A DNA stretch of 64,000 bases from Enterobacter sp. JUb54. GTDB lineage: Bacteria > Pseudomonadota > Gammaproteobacteria > Enterobacterales > Enterobacteriaceae. Each line of letters begins with the position of its first letter. Position 1 is the stretch's first letter. Position numbers and translations under genes: made by a program. The notes beneath the pieces are model-generated. The model worked only from the letters and a program-made list of their open reading frames with translations. It did no database searches and had not been told where the DNA came from. Of this stretch, positions 36,685 to 46,288 are shown piece by piece. The stretch is from positions 5,208,001-5,272,000 of the forward strand of contig NZ_CP060418.1 of the NCBI RefSeq assembly GCF_014298075.1, given 5' to 3'.

Positions 36685-38198
36685 GGTGTCGTCTCCTGCG
36701 CGCCGTTGCGGTACAGACTTTCCAGCAGGCCGGAAGGGGAGACCTGAAGATTCTCAAACCACTGATTGAGCTGTGGCGCTGCGCTGTCGACGGCGCCGAT
36801 ATCTTTCTGCTTCACGCCTTCGCCTTTTTTCAGGTCTTTCACCACTTTATCCGGCCCGTCGTCCATATCATCGCCTTGCTCCTGCTCTCTCTCGCGCTCT
36901 TTCTGGCGCAGTTGCATAACGATCTGCGCGATTTTTTCGCGGTTATCGTGCGCCATCTTCCAGTCCGGTCGCAGGCTCAGCGCCTGGTCGTAGGTATCCA
37001 GCGCCGCCTGCCACTGCTTCTGCTGCGCCAGCGCGTTGCCGGTCCACAGCAGCGTCTCGGGGGTTTGCGGCGCGCGGCGAAATGCGCCTGTCGCGGCAGG
37101 GTAGTTTCCGGCCTGATACCAGGCTATTCCCTGCCACAGCGGGTCACGGAAATGTTCCGCCGCCTTCTGGTACTCGCCCTTTTCGAAGGCATGCTGCCCC
37201 TGAACATCCGGGCTGACCCAGGCGTCGAGCCATGCGGCTTCGCCTTGCGGAGACCAGAACAGCATCGGCAGGGTAAACAGCAGGCAGATAAGCTGGCGTC
37301 GCCAGAAAAACAGCAGCGCCAGCATCGGTATCGCCAGCCACCAGCCGCTGTTTTTCCAGTGTAGGTCGTGGCGGGTATTATTCTGCTGGGTTATCGATTG
37401 CTGGATATGACTCTGCACCACCTGCAAATCACGGTCGTCGCTGCTGACCAGGGTCACCGGAATACCGGCATCGCGAAGATCGCTGAAACGCGCGACGTTC
37501 AGGCGGGTATCGATGCCGCGGCTGGCGTAGCGCTCCGGCAGTGGGCCGCCGGCGGCGGTGCCGGGTACCCAGATTTGCAGTGGCGCAGGGCTTTTCTTCA
37601 GCCATTCGGCGTCGGCGGCGGAGAGGGTATCGGCGACCAGAATCAGGCTACGCGGCGAGGCCGGCATATTTTTTTGCGCCAGGGCGACGGCCTGCTGCAA
37701 CCCTGAGCCTGGCCCTTCGGGCATCAGTGAGGGTTCCTGCGCATGTAAAAACAGCGAGAAGAACGGTGGATCCTGGGTCAGGGGCGTGGTGACAAACGCC
37801 TGATTGCTGTAGACCACCATGCCATAGCGCGCGCCGGGCGAGTTCTCCATCAGCTGGCTGATTTTGCTCTGCATCCGCGCATTGCGGCTGGGGGCCAGGT
37901 CCTGGGCATACATCGCCAGGTCCTGCTGGAGGATCACCATCACGTTGCTTTCCGGGGTCAGCGCCGCCGGGTATTCACGCTGCCAGGTGGGACCGGCCAG
38001 CGCGATAACCCCCAGGGCAAACAGCCATGGCAGTACCTGGGTCAGGCGTTTCTGACGCCCGACGATCAGCGCCTGGGCGAAGGGCTTTTCCATGATCCGC
38101 TGCCAGGCGCTGGTTTGCCCCCAGGGAATAAACCACAGCCCGGCCGCGAGGATCAGTCCAAGGAGCCGCCAGGGATAGATAAAATGAAAGTCGCTCAT
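36681..38198 (-). CDS. BatB/BatC-like VWA-TPR membrane protein with degenerate MIDAS
   Basis: 505 residues. There are two N-terminal membrane helices, a von Willebrand A domain (about 85-280), another membrane helix (about 305-335) and TPR repeats (about 350-440), then a charged Glu/Asp/Lys tail. The metal site, normally DxSxS, reads ILQQDLAM at residues 89-96, so Asp and both Ser are replaced (Gln91, Asp93, Ala95). The following AQDLAPSRNARM is still recognisably BatB. It likely serves as a scaffold rather than a metal-dependent binder. It overlaps its neighbours by 4 bases. Confidence 0.82.
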   Translation of the reverse strand: MSDFHFIYPWRLLGLILAAGLWFIPWGQTSAWQRIMEKPFAQALIVGRQKRLTQVLPWLFALGVIALAGPTWQREYPAALTPESNVMVILQQDLAMYAQDLAPSRNARMQSKISQLMENSPGARYGMVVYSNQAFVTTPLTQDPPFFSLFLHAQEPSLMPEGPGSGLQQAVALAQKNMPASPRSLILVADTLSAADAEWLKKSPAPLQIWVPGTAAGGPLPERYASRGIDTRLNVARFSDLRDAGIPVTLVSSDDRDLQVVQSHIQQSITQQNNTRHDLHWKNSGWWLAIPMLALLFFWRRQLICLLFTLPMLFWSPQGEAAWLDAWVSPDVQGQHAFEKGEYQKAAEHFRDPLWQGIAWYQAGNYPAATGAFRRAPQTPETLLWTGNALAQQKQWQAALDTYDQALSLRPDWKMAHDNREKIAQIVMQLRQKEREREQEQGDDMDDGPDKVVKDLKKGEGVKQKDIGAVDSAAPQLNQWFENLQVSPSGLLESLYRNGAQETTP

Positions 38199-39172
38199 CG
38201 GCGTTTCTCCGCAATCAGTCGGCCCACTGCCAGCCCCAGCAGAATCAACATCGCCAGCCCCATCGGCCAGGCAAACAGCGGCAGATGCCAGGACCAGCCG
38301 ATGCTTTTCACCTGCACCGGCGTGATGGCGTCAATTTCCGACCAGACGCTGTCGAGGGCGGCGCCGGAGTTCGCGGCGGTCCAGGATTTGCCGCCGGTGG
38401 TGCTGGCGATGGTTTGCAGCAGCGGCAGATCGACTTTGTCGTCACCCTGGCTTTGCAGGTCGCCGAAGGCGATCGTGTGCACCTGCACATGGTGCGCTGC
38501 TGCCAGTTGGGCGGCGAGGGCAGGAGAGAGCTGCGAGGCGGTGTCGTTGCCATCGGTCAGCAGGATGGCCAGCTTGCTGGCCTCTTTATTCTGGCTTTGA
38601 TCGAGCATCTTAACCGCCACGCCCAGCGCGTCGCCGATGGCGGTCTGCTGACCAATCATGCCCGGTGCCAGCTGGTTGATACGCATATTCAGCGCCTGTT
38701 TATCTTCACTCACTGGCGCAAACGGCCAGGCGGAGCTGGCGAAAATCACCATCCCGATACGGTCGGACTGACGCGCGGCGACAAACTTGCGCACCGATGC
38801 CTGCACCGCCTGCAAACGGGTTATTCCGCCCGCCACGTCGTTCTTTTCCATCGAGCCGGAGACGTCGAGGATCAGCACCATATCGCGCATCGGTTTTTGA
38901 ATATGCTGCGGCGGAGCAAGGTATTCCGGGCGCGCCAGCGCACAGACCAGCAGCGCCCACGTCAGCCAGAACAACGCGCCGCGCAGCCAGCCTTCGCGCA
39001 CCGGCTGGCTGTCGAGCTGCAGATCGTTGATAAGCTCTGGCAGGAACGGGACGCGCACGTGGGATTTTTGCGGCTTTTCCTGCGGCATCAGGTAGCGGCT
39101 AAGCAGCGGCAGCAATAGCAGCAGCCATGCCCAGGGCCAGGCAAAATCGATCCGTGATAGTAATTCAGACAT
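38195..39172 (-). CDS. BatA-like VWA membrane protein
   Basis: 325 residues. Two N-terminal membrane helices flank a short loop, then a VWA domain with an intact MIDAS (LDVSGSM near 97-103, LLTDGNDTAS further on) and a C-terminal membrane helix. VWA proteins of this class work with MoxR ATPases in assembling or maturing other proteins. It overlaps its neighbours in the operon. Confidence 0.88.
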   Translation of the reverse strand: MSELLSRIDFAWPWAWLLLLLPLLSRYLMPQEKPQKSHVRVPFLPELINDLQLDSQPVREGWLRGALFWLTWALLVCALARPEYLAPPQHIQKPMRDMVLILDVSGSMEKNDVAGGITRLQAVQASVRKFVAARQSDRIGMVIFASSAWPFAPVSEDKQALNMRINQLAPGMIGQQTAIGDALGVAVKMLDQSQNKEASKLAILLTDGNDTASQLSPALAAQLAAAHHVQVHTIAFGDLQSQGDDKVDLPLLQTIASTTGGKSWTAANSGAALDSVWSEIDAITPVQVKSIGWSWHLPLFAWPMGLAMLILLGLAVGRLIAEKRR

Positions 39173-39605
39173 CAGGCAACTCCTTCAGCCAGCGGGTCAG
39201 TTGCTGGCGTAATCGCGATGCCTGTTCGCTCTCGAGACGGTTATCGCGCTGGCAGTACTTCAGGCACAGGGTCTGTTGCAGATCCGCTTCGAGCGGCAGC
39301 TGATCCAGCAGTGATTCCGGGGTCAGGCTGTGGCTCACCACGTTACGCGGCTGATGTACCAGCTGGATCTGTTTGATCAACGCCATCCAGCCGTCAACGG
39401 AGTGGGGGAGAGCAAACGCGGCGAGCGCTTCACGCCGCCAGCGGTTACGGCGCCAGCGCGCGAGGCGAAAAAAGAGGTAAATGGCCAGCGCCGCCAGCAG
39501 CAGTGCGCCCAGCACCAGCCAGCCCGGCGGCAGTGGAAACCAGGAGACCGACGGGGGCAGCGCCGGATGTAACAGCGCGGGCACGGTAAAACCTTTCTCG
39601 AGCAT
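39165..39605 (-). CDS. DUF4381-family membrane protein
   Basis: 146 residues with one membrane helix (about 28-48) followed by a basic RLARWRRNRWRRE segment and a helical cytoplasmic domain. Proteins of this size between DUF58 and BatA genes belong to DUF4381. It overlaps BatA by 8 bases and abuts the DUF58 gene. Function unknown beyond its membership of MoxR-VWA complexes. Confidence 0.8.
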   Translation of the reverse strand: MLEKGFTVPALLHPALPPSVSWFPLPPGWLVLGALLLAALAIYLFFRLARWRRNRWRREALAAFALPHSVDGWMALIKQIQLVHQPRNVVSHSLTPESLLDQLPLEADLQQTLCLKYCQRDNRLESEQASRLRQQLTRWLKELPDV

Positions 39606-40514
39606 CTAGATACCCTTTTGTAACTGCTTTATCAGGTCCTGCGTCACCACCAGATGATTCACCTTAATGCCCAGACGCGTCAGGCGGCTTTGCTGACGGG
39701 CCAGGCGGGCGGTGATGCTCTGTTCAATGTCTGCTTTCATGCCAGGGGAGAGCGTAAAGGCCGCCTCATTTCCCTGATAGCTCGCGGCCAGCGAGCCAGA
39801 TGCGGGCAGATGCAGGTGCAGATCGTCGAGGATCACAAAGGCGCTGACTTCGCAGCGGCGGCGCAGTCCCGCCAGCAGCGCATCGCAGTTTTTATTCAGA
39901 TCGTGAAAATCGCTCAGTACCGCCACCCATGCGCCGTTGGGGATCGCCGTACTGGCGCGCTGCAGGGCATCGGCGAGGGACACCGTCGCCACAGGCTCGG
40001 TGGGATACTGCGCCGGCAGAAGCTGGTTGTAATGCAGGAGATCGTCGAGGATCGCATTCAGCGTGGTGCGCGGCGAGCGGCATTTCTGTAACGCTATCGC
40101 GGTATCGTTGAAGGTCAGGCTGCCGATGCGATCGCCATCATGAAAGCTGCGCCAGGCGAGCAGCGCCGCGGTTTTGGCGGCAACGACGGATTTGGTCTGC
40201 CCGCGGGTGGCGAAATACATGTCGAGCCGCTGATCGACCAGCAAAAAGACCGGGCGCTCGCGCTCTTCGTTATAGAGACGTATCCACGGGGAACGCAGAC
40301 GGGCCGTGGCCTGCCAGTCAATCAGCCGCACGTCGTCTCCCGGCTGGTAGCGTCGCAGGCTGTCGAAATTAAGCCCGCGCCCCTGCTGTTTTGAGGTGCG
40401 CTCGCCCGCCAGCGCACCGGGCGGGATCTGCCCCGGCGGGTTGGCGATCAGCCGTGCGTCGTTGATCAGCGCGAGCAGCGTCTGCCGATCGACGCTGAGA
40501 GGCGTGTTCATCAC
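39606..40514 (-). CDS. DUF58-family protein
   Basis: 302 residues with the DUF58 hallmark GLNFDSLRRYQPGDDVRLIDWQATARLRSPWIRLYNEERE. A VWA-like fold follows with a metal-like VFLLVDQRLDMYF (again altered from DxSxS). It is the usual partner of MoxR, lying immediately downstream of it with a 4-base overlap. Confidence 0.9.
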   Translation of the reverse strand: MMNTPLSVDRQTLLALINDARLIANPPGQIPPGALAGERTSKQQGRGLNFDSLRRYQPGDDVRLIDWQATARLRSPWIRLYNEERERPVFLLVDQRLDMYFATRGQTKSVVAAKTAALLAWRSFHDGDRIGSLTFNDTAIALQKCRSPRTTLNAILDDLLHYNQLLPAQYPTEPVATVSLADALQRASTAIPNGAWVAVLSDFHDLNKNCDALLAGLRRRCEVSAFVILDDLHLHLPASGSLAASYQGNEAAFTLSPGMKADIEQSITARLARQQSRLTRLGIKVNHLVVTQDLIKQLQKGI

Positions 40515-41509
40515 GCCACCACTGCATCAAGCAGCATCGTCACCACGTCGTCGGCGCTGCGGTTATCGGCGTTCGCCTGATAGCTCAGCATCAGACGATG
40601 GCGGATCACCGCCGGGGCGATCCGGCGGATATCCTCCGGCTGTACCGCATCCCGGCCTTCCAGCCACGCGTGGGCACGGCCGCAACGCTCCAGCGCCAGC
40701 GTCCCGCGCGGGCTGACGCCAATATTGATGTAGCTCGCCAGGGTTTCGCTGATGTTCTGCGGATGGCGGGTGGCATCAATCAGATTGACGATGTACTCCT
40801 CCACGGTGGGCGCGACGTACACGGTGGAAATCTCCTGCCAGCTGGTGGCGATCTCCTGCTGCGACAGGGTCAGGGTTGCTTCAGCGCTGGCGCTGTCCTG
40901 GTGAGTCAGGGCCTGATATTTGGCCTGCTGTTCGGCACGCACCAGCTGCATGACCTGTTGCTCCTGGGCTTTAGAAGGGTAGTCGACCAGAATTTTCATC
41001 AGGAAGCGGTCAAGCTGGGCTTCCGGCAGCGGCCAGGTGCCTTCCTGATCCACCGGGTTTTGTGTCGCGAGCACCATAAACACGCCGGGAAGATCCCAGC
41101 TTTTGCCGGCGACGGTGACGTGGCGCTCTTCCATGGCCTCCAGCAGGGCTGACTGGACGCGGGCGGAGGCGCGGTTAATCTCATCGGCGAGGATAATGTT
41201 GCCAAACACCGGGCCGGGGCGGAAGCGGAACTGGTCCTCTTCGCGGGTGGCATTTTGCTGGTAGATCTCACTGCCGGTGATGTCCGACGGCAGCAGGTCC
41301 GGGGTGAACTGAATGCGGCGAAATTCCCCTTCCACGTGGCGCGCCAGCTCACGTACCGCTCGGGTTTTCGCGAGGCCGGGCAGCCCTTCCAGCAGGACGT
41401 GACCGTCGCAGAGCAGGGCGATCAGCAGCATGCGTACCAGCTCTTCCTGGCCCAGTACCTGAGTGTTCATGCGCTGTTCAAGCTGAAGCAGTTTGTCTCT
41501 GCTGTTCAT
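40511..41509 (-). CDS. MoxR-family AAA+ ATPase
   Basis: 332 residues. Walker A is GLPGLAKT, Walker B ILADEINRA, sensor ATQNPVDQEGT, and the lid domain has SPRGTLALERCGRAHAW. MoxR proteins remodel or mature metalloenzymes and complexes with VWA partners. Here the operon also encodes a sulfatase and its maturase, so the sulfatase or its receptors are plausible clients. It overlaps both neighbours by 4 bases. Confidence 0.92.
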   Translation of the reverse strand: MNSRDKLLQLEQRMNTQVLGQEELVRMLLIALLCDGHVLLEGLPGLAKTRAVRELARHVEGEFRRIQFTPDLLPSDITGSEIYQQNATREEDQFRFRPGPVFGNIILADEINRASARVQSALLEAMEERHVTVAGKSWDLPGVFMVLATQNPVDQEGTWPLPEAQLDRFLMKILVDYPSKAQEQQVMQLVRAEQQAKYQALTHQDSASAEATLTLSQQEIATSWQEISTVYVAPTVEEYIVNLIDATRHPQNISETLASYINIGVSPRGTLALERCGRAHAWLEGRDAVQPEDIRRIAPAVIRHRLMLSYQANADNRSADDVVTMLLDAVVA

Positions 41510-42801
41510 TTTTTCACTCCCGTAAAATCACGTTTCAGCAGCGTGGCGATGCCGACCAGAATCGGTTCTGCATAGTTAAAGAAGGCTTTGATCCCCGGAC
41601 AGAGGTAGTTCAGGCCCAGTTCACCGTCGGGGGTGCGGACCAGGCGGTTTTTCGGGCATTCGCCCCAGCACAGCTTGAGGTAAGGGCACTCTTTGCAGTA
41701 TTTCGGCAGGGTGTCTTTTTTCCCCATACCAAAGGCCTGCTGACGCTCAGAAAACGCCAGGTGCGCCAGCTTGCTGTTCTCGATATTGCCAATCTGGTAT
41801 TCCGGGTAGACGTAGTGGTCGCAGGAGAAGATGTCACCATTTTTCTCAATCGCCAGCCCCTTGCCGCAGAACTCGGAGGCGGTGCAGATTTGCGCCGGCA
41901 TCCCCATGGTCTGGGCGACGGCGGTCTCGAACAGATTGACCTGTACGCGGCCTAAATCGTTGTTAACCCACTCTTCAAAGGTGGCAATCAGGAATTTACC
42001 CCAGTCTTCCGGGTCGACGGACCAGTCGGTGACGATGGAGTCAAGATCCCCCGGACGCGCGCGGCGGCTGCCGGTTACCGGGATCGAGTCATCCTGCCAG
42101 AATTGCGGCGCGGTACTTTTAAAATCGACGCCTTCAACGCAAGGGTTGTACTGGACGTAGGTGGCACCCAGTTCACGGGTCATAAAGCGGTAGACTTCCA
42201 GCGGGAAGCGGGCGTTGGTGCGGTTGACGGTCACCAGCGCGTTAAACGGTACGCCGTGGCGTTTGAGGGCCGCGACACCTTCCATCACTTTATCGAAGGT
42301 GGGCTTGCCGCTGCGGGTGATGCGATAGCGGTCGTGCAGTTCTCGTGGGCCATCAATCGAGATACCCACCAGAAACTTATGTTCTTTAAGAAATTCCGCC
42401 CATTTATCGTTGAGCAATACGCCGTTGGTCTGCAGATCGTTTTCGATGCGTTGATCCGGCTTCTTATATTGCTTCTGGAATTTCACGACTTTCTGGAAAA
42501 ATTCGAGTCCCATCAGGGTCGGTTCACCGCCCTGCCAGGAGAAGACCACCTGCTCGCCATCCTGGCCGTCGATGTACTGACGAATAAACTGTTCGAGCAC
42601 CTCGTCGCTCATCCCGGTGTGGCGGTCCTGATGGAGTAATTGCTCTTTTGACAGGTAGAAACAGTAGGTACAGTCGAGGTTACAGGTGGAGCCGGATGGC
42701 TTGGCCATCACGTGGAAGCGGCGTTTATATTCTGGCCCTTTGCCGTCATATTTTTCAGCAGACGGTAGTGCTTTGGCGGGCAATGTGGTGCTGTACTTCA
42801 T
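41506..42801 (-). CDS. Anaerobic sulfatase-maturating enzyme (radical SAM)
   Basis: 431 residues. The radical-SAM cluster motif is CNLDCTYC (CX3CX2C), followed by GGEPTLM. The C-terminal SPASM-type cysteines include CGKGLAIEKNGDIFSCDHYVYP and CKECPYLKLCWGECP, which bind auxiliary clusters. The enzyme turns an active-site Ser or Cys of a sulfatase into formylglycine. Its target is almost certainly the sulfatase encoded next, whose motif has Ser. It is separated from the sulfatase gene by 121 bases holding a strong hairpin. Confidence 0.93.
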   Translation of the reverse strand: MKYSTTLPAKALPSAEKYDGKGPEYKRRFHVMAKPSGSTCNLDCTYCFYLSKEQLLHQDRHTGMSDEVLEQFIRQYIDGQDGEQVVFSWQGGEPTLMGLEFFQKVVKFQKQYKKPDQRIENDLQTNGVLLNDKWAEFLKEHKFLVGISIDGPRELHDRYRITRSGKPTFDKVMEGVAALKRHGVPFNALVTVNRTNARFPLEVYRFMTRELGATYVQYNPCVEGVDFKSTAPQFWQDDSIPVTGSRRARPGDLDSIVTDWSVDPEDWGKFLIATFEEWVNNDLGRVQVNLFETAVAQTMGMPAQICTASEFCGKGLAIEKNGDIFSCDHYVYPEYQIGNIENSKLAHLAFSERQQAFGMGKKDTLPKYCKECPYLKLCWGECPKNRLVRTPDGELGLNYLCPGIKAFFNYAEPILVGIATLLKRDFTGVKK

Positions 42802-42859
42802 AGCAAACCCCTAGGCTAAATGGCTGACAAAGCGCACATCAATTGTATTTTTTGTAATG

Positions 42860-42889
42860 CAGAGCGGATTGCTGGTGCAATCCGCTCTG
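42860..42889 (-). terminator. Hairpin between sulfatase and maturase genes
   Basis: A perfect 13-base stem (CAGAGCGGATTGC / GCAATCCGCTCTG) with a 4-base loop. On the transcribed strand it is followed by an A-rich rather than U-rich stretch, so it should stabilise the sulfatase mRNA end or attenuate, not fully terminate. Confidence 0.65.
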
Positions 42890-42922
42890 TTAATGAGGTT
42901 AGTGCCTCATGTTAACGACAAA

Positions 42923-44506
42923 TTATTTGTTACCGCTTGCACTGTTCTCCAGCATGGCTGAAGCGTCAGACACGGTGAATGAACCTGGTTTCTGGCGCGG
43001 TGGGAACTCTTTGAAGGTTTCCAGCATTTTCTTCGCTTCAGCAGCTGCGCCGCCCATCAGGAACATACGATCGTAGAACCAGGACTGGTAGCCCATCCCT
43101 TTGTCGGCTTTCTCGAGTGGATCAACATCCAGATCGAAAATCAACGGCGCACGCAGTTTGGTGAACGGATAACGCCATAGATCCAGACCTTCATGTTCCT
43201 GGATCATGAAGTGGATTTTCCAGCGACCCATACGCATCGCCAGCAGATCGCCGTCATCACTCCAGTAGAAGAATTCGTTACGCTGATCTTTGCCTTTACC
43301 CATCAGGTAATCGAGCTGGTTGTAACCATCCAGGTGAACCTTGTAGGTGATGGATGGGGTTTTGTAGCCTTTCAGCAGTTCCTGCTTGATGTTCGGCTCA
43401 CCCGCGGCGGCAACCAGCGTTGGGAACCAGTCATTGGAACCGAACATGCCGTTAATCACGGTGCCTGGTTTGATATGGCCCGGCCAGCGAACCATTGCCG
43501 GTACGCGGAAGCCGCCTTCCCAGCCGGTGTTCTTCTCGCCGCGGAATGGCGTTTCACCGGCATCAGGCCAGGTGGCGGTCATCGGGCCGTTATCGGTGGT
43601 GTAAACGACGATGGTGTTGTCTTCAATGCCGAGATCTTTAATCTTCTGCAGCACTTCACCGACCATCTTATCGTGCTCAACCATGCCGTCGGCGTATGTC
43701 CCCAGACCGGTCACGCCGATGCTGGCGTCTTTCAGGTGGGTTTTGTTGTGCATACGGGTGGTGTTGAACCAGGTAAAGAACGGTTTACCCGCTTTCACCT
43801 GACGTTCCATAAAGTCGTTGTTGGCCGCCAGAGTCTCTTCGTCGACGGTACCCATACGCTTAATAGTCAACGGACCGGTATCTTCAATCTTGCCGTCCGC
43901 GGTGCTCTTAATGACGCCGCGCGGGCCAAATTGCTTACGGAAGGCCGGGTCTTTCGGATAATCCGGGTTCTCTGGCTCTTCTTCAGCGTTCAGGTGATAC
44001 AGGTTGCCGAGGAACTCATCGAAACCGTGGGCGGTAGGCAGGAACTCATCGCGGTCACCGAGGTGGTTTTTACCAAACTGACCGGTGGCATAACCCAGTT
44101 GCTTCAGGATGTTAGCAATCGTCGGGTCTTCTTTCTGCAGGCCCTGTGGCGCACCAGGCATACCGACTTTACTCATCCCGGTACGGAACGGCATCTGCCC
44201 GGTAATGAAGGAAGAACGGCCAGCAGTAGAACTCTGCTCAGCGTAGTAAGAGGTGAATTTTGCACCTTCAGAGGCCAGCTTATCGATGTTTGGGGTTTGA
44301 TACCCCATCGTGCCGCCGTTATAGGTACTGATGTTCCAGTAACCGATGTCATCGCCAAAAATCACGACGATGTTGGGCTTGGCGTTATCTTGTTTTTGGG
44401 GGGCGGTTGCCGGCGCTGCATAGGCAGACGTTACGGCACCTGAAGCTAGCGTAAGCATACTGGCCAGCATCGTGCGTTTAAACGGGACATTTTTTGGCAT
44501 TGGCAA
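42923..44506 (-). CDS. Exported arylsulfatase-type sulfatase (serine type)
   Basis: 527 residues. The signal peptide ends SAYA near residue 30. The sulfatase fold starts NIVVIFGDDIGYWN, with metal ligands in GDD. The maturation motif is SSTAGRS, so Ser93 would become formylglycine (S-x-A-x-R), the Klebsiella AtsA type matured by the adjacent radical-SAM enzyme. Further ligands appear in TTDNGP. It should hydrolyse organic sulfate esters in the periplasm; the substrate is unknown. The first gene of the operon, it faces a divergent regulator gene across 376 bases. Confidence 0.92.
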   Translation of the reverse strand: MPMPKNVPFKRTMLASMLTLASGAVTSAYAAPATAPQKQDNAKPNIVVIFGDDIGYWNISTYNGGTMGYQTPNIDKLASEGAKFTSYYAEQSSTAGRSSFITGQMPFRTGMSKVGMPGAPQGLQKEDPTIANILKQLGYATGQFGKNHLGDRDEFLPTAHGFDEFLGNLYHLNAEEEPENPDYPKDPAFRKQFGPRGVIKSTADGKIEDTGPLTIKRMGTVDEETLAANNDFMERQVKAGKPFFTWFNTTRMHNKTHLKDASIGVTGLGTYADGMVEHDKMVGEVLQKIKDLGIEDNTIVVYTTDNGPMTATWPDAGETPFRGEKNTGWEGGFRVPAMVRWPGHIKPGTVINGMFGSNDWFPTLVAAAGEPNIKQELLKGYKTPSITYKVHLDGYNQLDYLMGKGKDQRNEFFYWSDDGDLLAMRMGRWKIHFMIQEHEGLDLWRYPFTKLRAPLIFDLDVDPLEKADKGMGYQSWFYDRMFLMGGAAAEAKKMLETFKEFPPRQKPGSFTVSDASAMLENSASGNK

Positions 44507-44882
44507 GGTTCCTTCGACGGTAAAACAGATGACGTATAGAAAACGGCTTGTAGTATTTGATGTTACAAATGTAAGGATTTAGTTACATTACATATAGACT
44601 ATCAATGAGTTACCCACCACTCATCCGATCATGAATTTTTTACAATGTGATGCGAATTCGAAATTTCATTGTGGGTGATGCAATTTGCAGAATTGCGTAA
44701 ATGCAATCAGAACATGAAAGTGTGAAGCAGACTCTAGTGCGAAGAGATGATTTTAACCAGACGACAGTCCGTTTACGGATTCAGTATTTATTTTGGAGTT
44801 GTGGGATCGCGCCAGCGCTGCGCTTTCAATAGAGGAAAAGTGATGTTAACCTGCGGAGAGTGTATATAAGAGGCGCCGAAAA
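44507..44882. promoter_or_regulatory. Divergent promoter region, sulfatase / regulator
   Basis: 376 AT-rich bases between the divergently transcribed sulfatase operon and the CRP-like gene. It must hold both promoters. I could not fix an operator. Confidence 0.5.
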
Positions 44883-45566
44883 ATGAAAATAAAGTACTCT
44901 GCTATTATTTCTGAGTATAAAAAAATTATTACTCAGGATGAGTCGATTATTAAATCTGTCGCGACGCCTGATAATACCCGGATAATTAAAAGCGGCGAGA
45001 TTTTCAGAATTGAAAACGGCGAGATTATTGTCGTACTGAGCGGGGTGCTGGCGATCAACATGCAGCAACCTACGTTCCCGGAGCATGAGAGCATCACGGT
45101 GGCTCATGAAGAACCTTTCCGCGTCGGGAAAGCCGTGCGGGGCATGGTTCTCGGGCTGGTGGAGTCGTTTGGTTCATCCGTCTCTCTGCAGTACGTCGCC
45201 AAGCAGGACAGCAAAATTGCGACCCTGCACTATGATGATTTTGTCGAGAGGTTTACCCAAAAAGCGCAGTTTAGCTATCTGATTAAAATGACCGGATTTA
45301 CCCTGGTGATGCTGCTGGATTCTTATAATGAGCGAAATTTTAGCAATCGTTATAATGTGATTCGTTCCATGATCTACCGCTATCAAATTCAACAGGATGA
45401 AGGCATCTTACATGACGACAGCCTGGCGGGGTTTATTCTGAAACGCACCAAAATATCGCGCAGCTATTTATTCCAGATTCTCGCTGACTTAAAAGATGGC
45501 GGCTATATTGACGTGCGCAACGGAAAGCTGGATTCGATTTTAAAAGAGTTGCCTGAAAAATACTGA
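44883..45566 (+). CDS. CRP/IprA-like winged-helix regulator
   Basis: 227 residues. An N-terminal cyclic-nucleotide-like beta-barrel (about 20-125) and a C-terminal winged helix (about 170-220; LKRTKISRSYLFQILADLKDGGYI) match the YaiV/IprA group, which lacks the usual cAMP-binding residues. It is divergent from the sulfatase operon and upstream of fimbrial operon 2; it could regulate either. Members of this group in enterobacteria are linked to stress resistance and fimbriae. Confidence 0.82.
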   Translation: MKIKYSAIISEYKKIITQDESIIKSVATPDNTRIIKSGEIFRIENGEIIVVLSGVLAINMQQPTFPEHESITVAHEEPFRVGKAVRGMVLGLVESFGSSVSLQYVAKQDSKIATLHYDDFVERFTQKAQFSYLIKMTGFTLVMLLDSYNERNFSNRYNVIRSMIYRYQIQQDEGILHDDSLAGFILKRTKISRSYLFQILADLKDGGYIDVRNGKLDSILKELPEKY

Positions 45567-46288
45567 CGCCTACGGGCTCAGCACCGTAATTGCTGAGGGG
45601 GACAGCGGTTTTTCCTGTTCTTTCGGCTGTTTAATTCGTTTTTTAAGGTGTAGTTGTAATGTAAACGTCGTGCTTCTGTGCCACCGCAACCAACCCTATC
45701 CCATTCATATTTGAAATGTTTTCCTGCGTCGGGTGGGTAACGTTTCCTGTCCTTTAATACCGTAAACGCATCGTTGTGCCTGGCCGCCCGGGTCGCGCGG
45801 CGAAACTGCTGCGCAGACTGTACTGGTCTTTCTTCTTAACAAAATGTGGAACGCAGTGAAGGGAATTACCGGGAACAGAAGTGCCGGGAATAACCGTGCG
45901 CTGCTGGGATATCACAGACAAAGTCTGATAAATGGCTGAATAATCCGCCATTGGAAATGTGCCAGTCGTCGGCTTAAACAAAAGCAAATTGCCATAATGG
46001 GTTTTTGTATGTTGGCTTAGCCTGCGGCTCTGCTTCATATTGCATCTTTTTCAGCGTAGGTAAAATAATGTATGGAACCGTCACTGAGTTTGTTTGATGA
46101 TGTTATTTTCTTTAAATATCAACAAGATGTGATTTAATATTGCTGTAAATAAGATAACTTAAGAAGTGGTTTAAATAATATCGTGGATTTTAATAAAAAT
46201 AAAAAAGATAAATTCAGTGTTCAACGCCGGTGCGAAATCATAGTGATATCGAGGGCGTGACCCTCAATTATTAGCAAGGGAAAATAAA
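45567..46288. other. Leader region of fimbrial operon 2
   Basis: About 720 bases, AT-rich near its right end. A short hairpin (CTCAGCA / TGCTGAG, 45577-45597) follows the regulator gene. There is no defensible gene; a minus-strand frame at 45754-46038 has no recognisable product. The promoter for fimbrial operon 2 must lie here. Confidence 0.5.

Noticed and set aside
43193-44443. 416-codon open frame antisense to the sulfatase
   Set aside because: Same codon-bias artefact over a clear sulfatase gene.
45754-46038. 94-codon minus-strand frame upstream of fimbrial operon 2
   Set aside because: No ribosome-binding site, no known family, and it lies where the operon promoter is expected.
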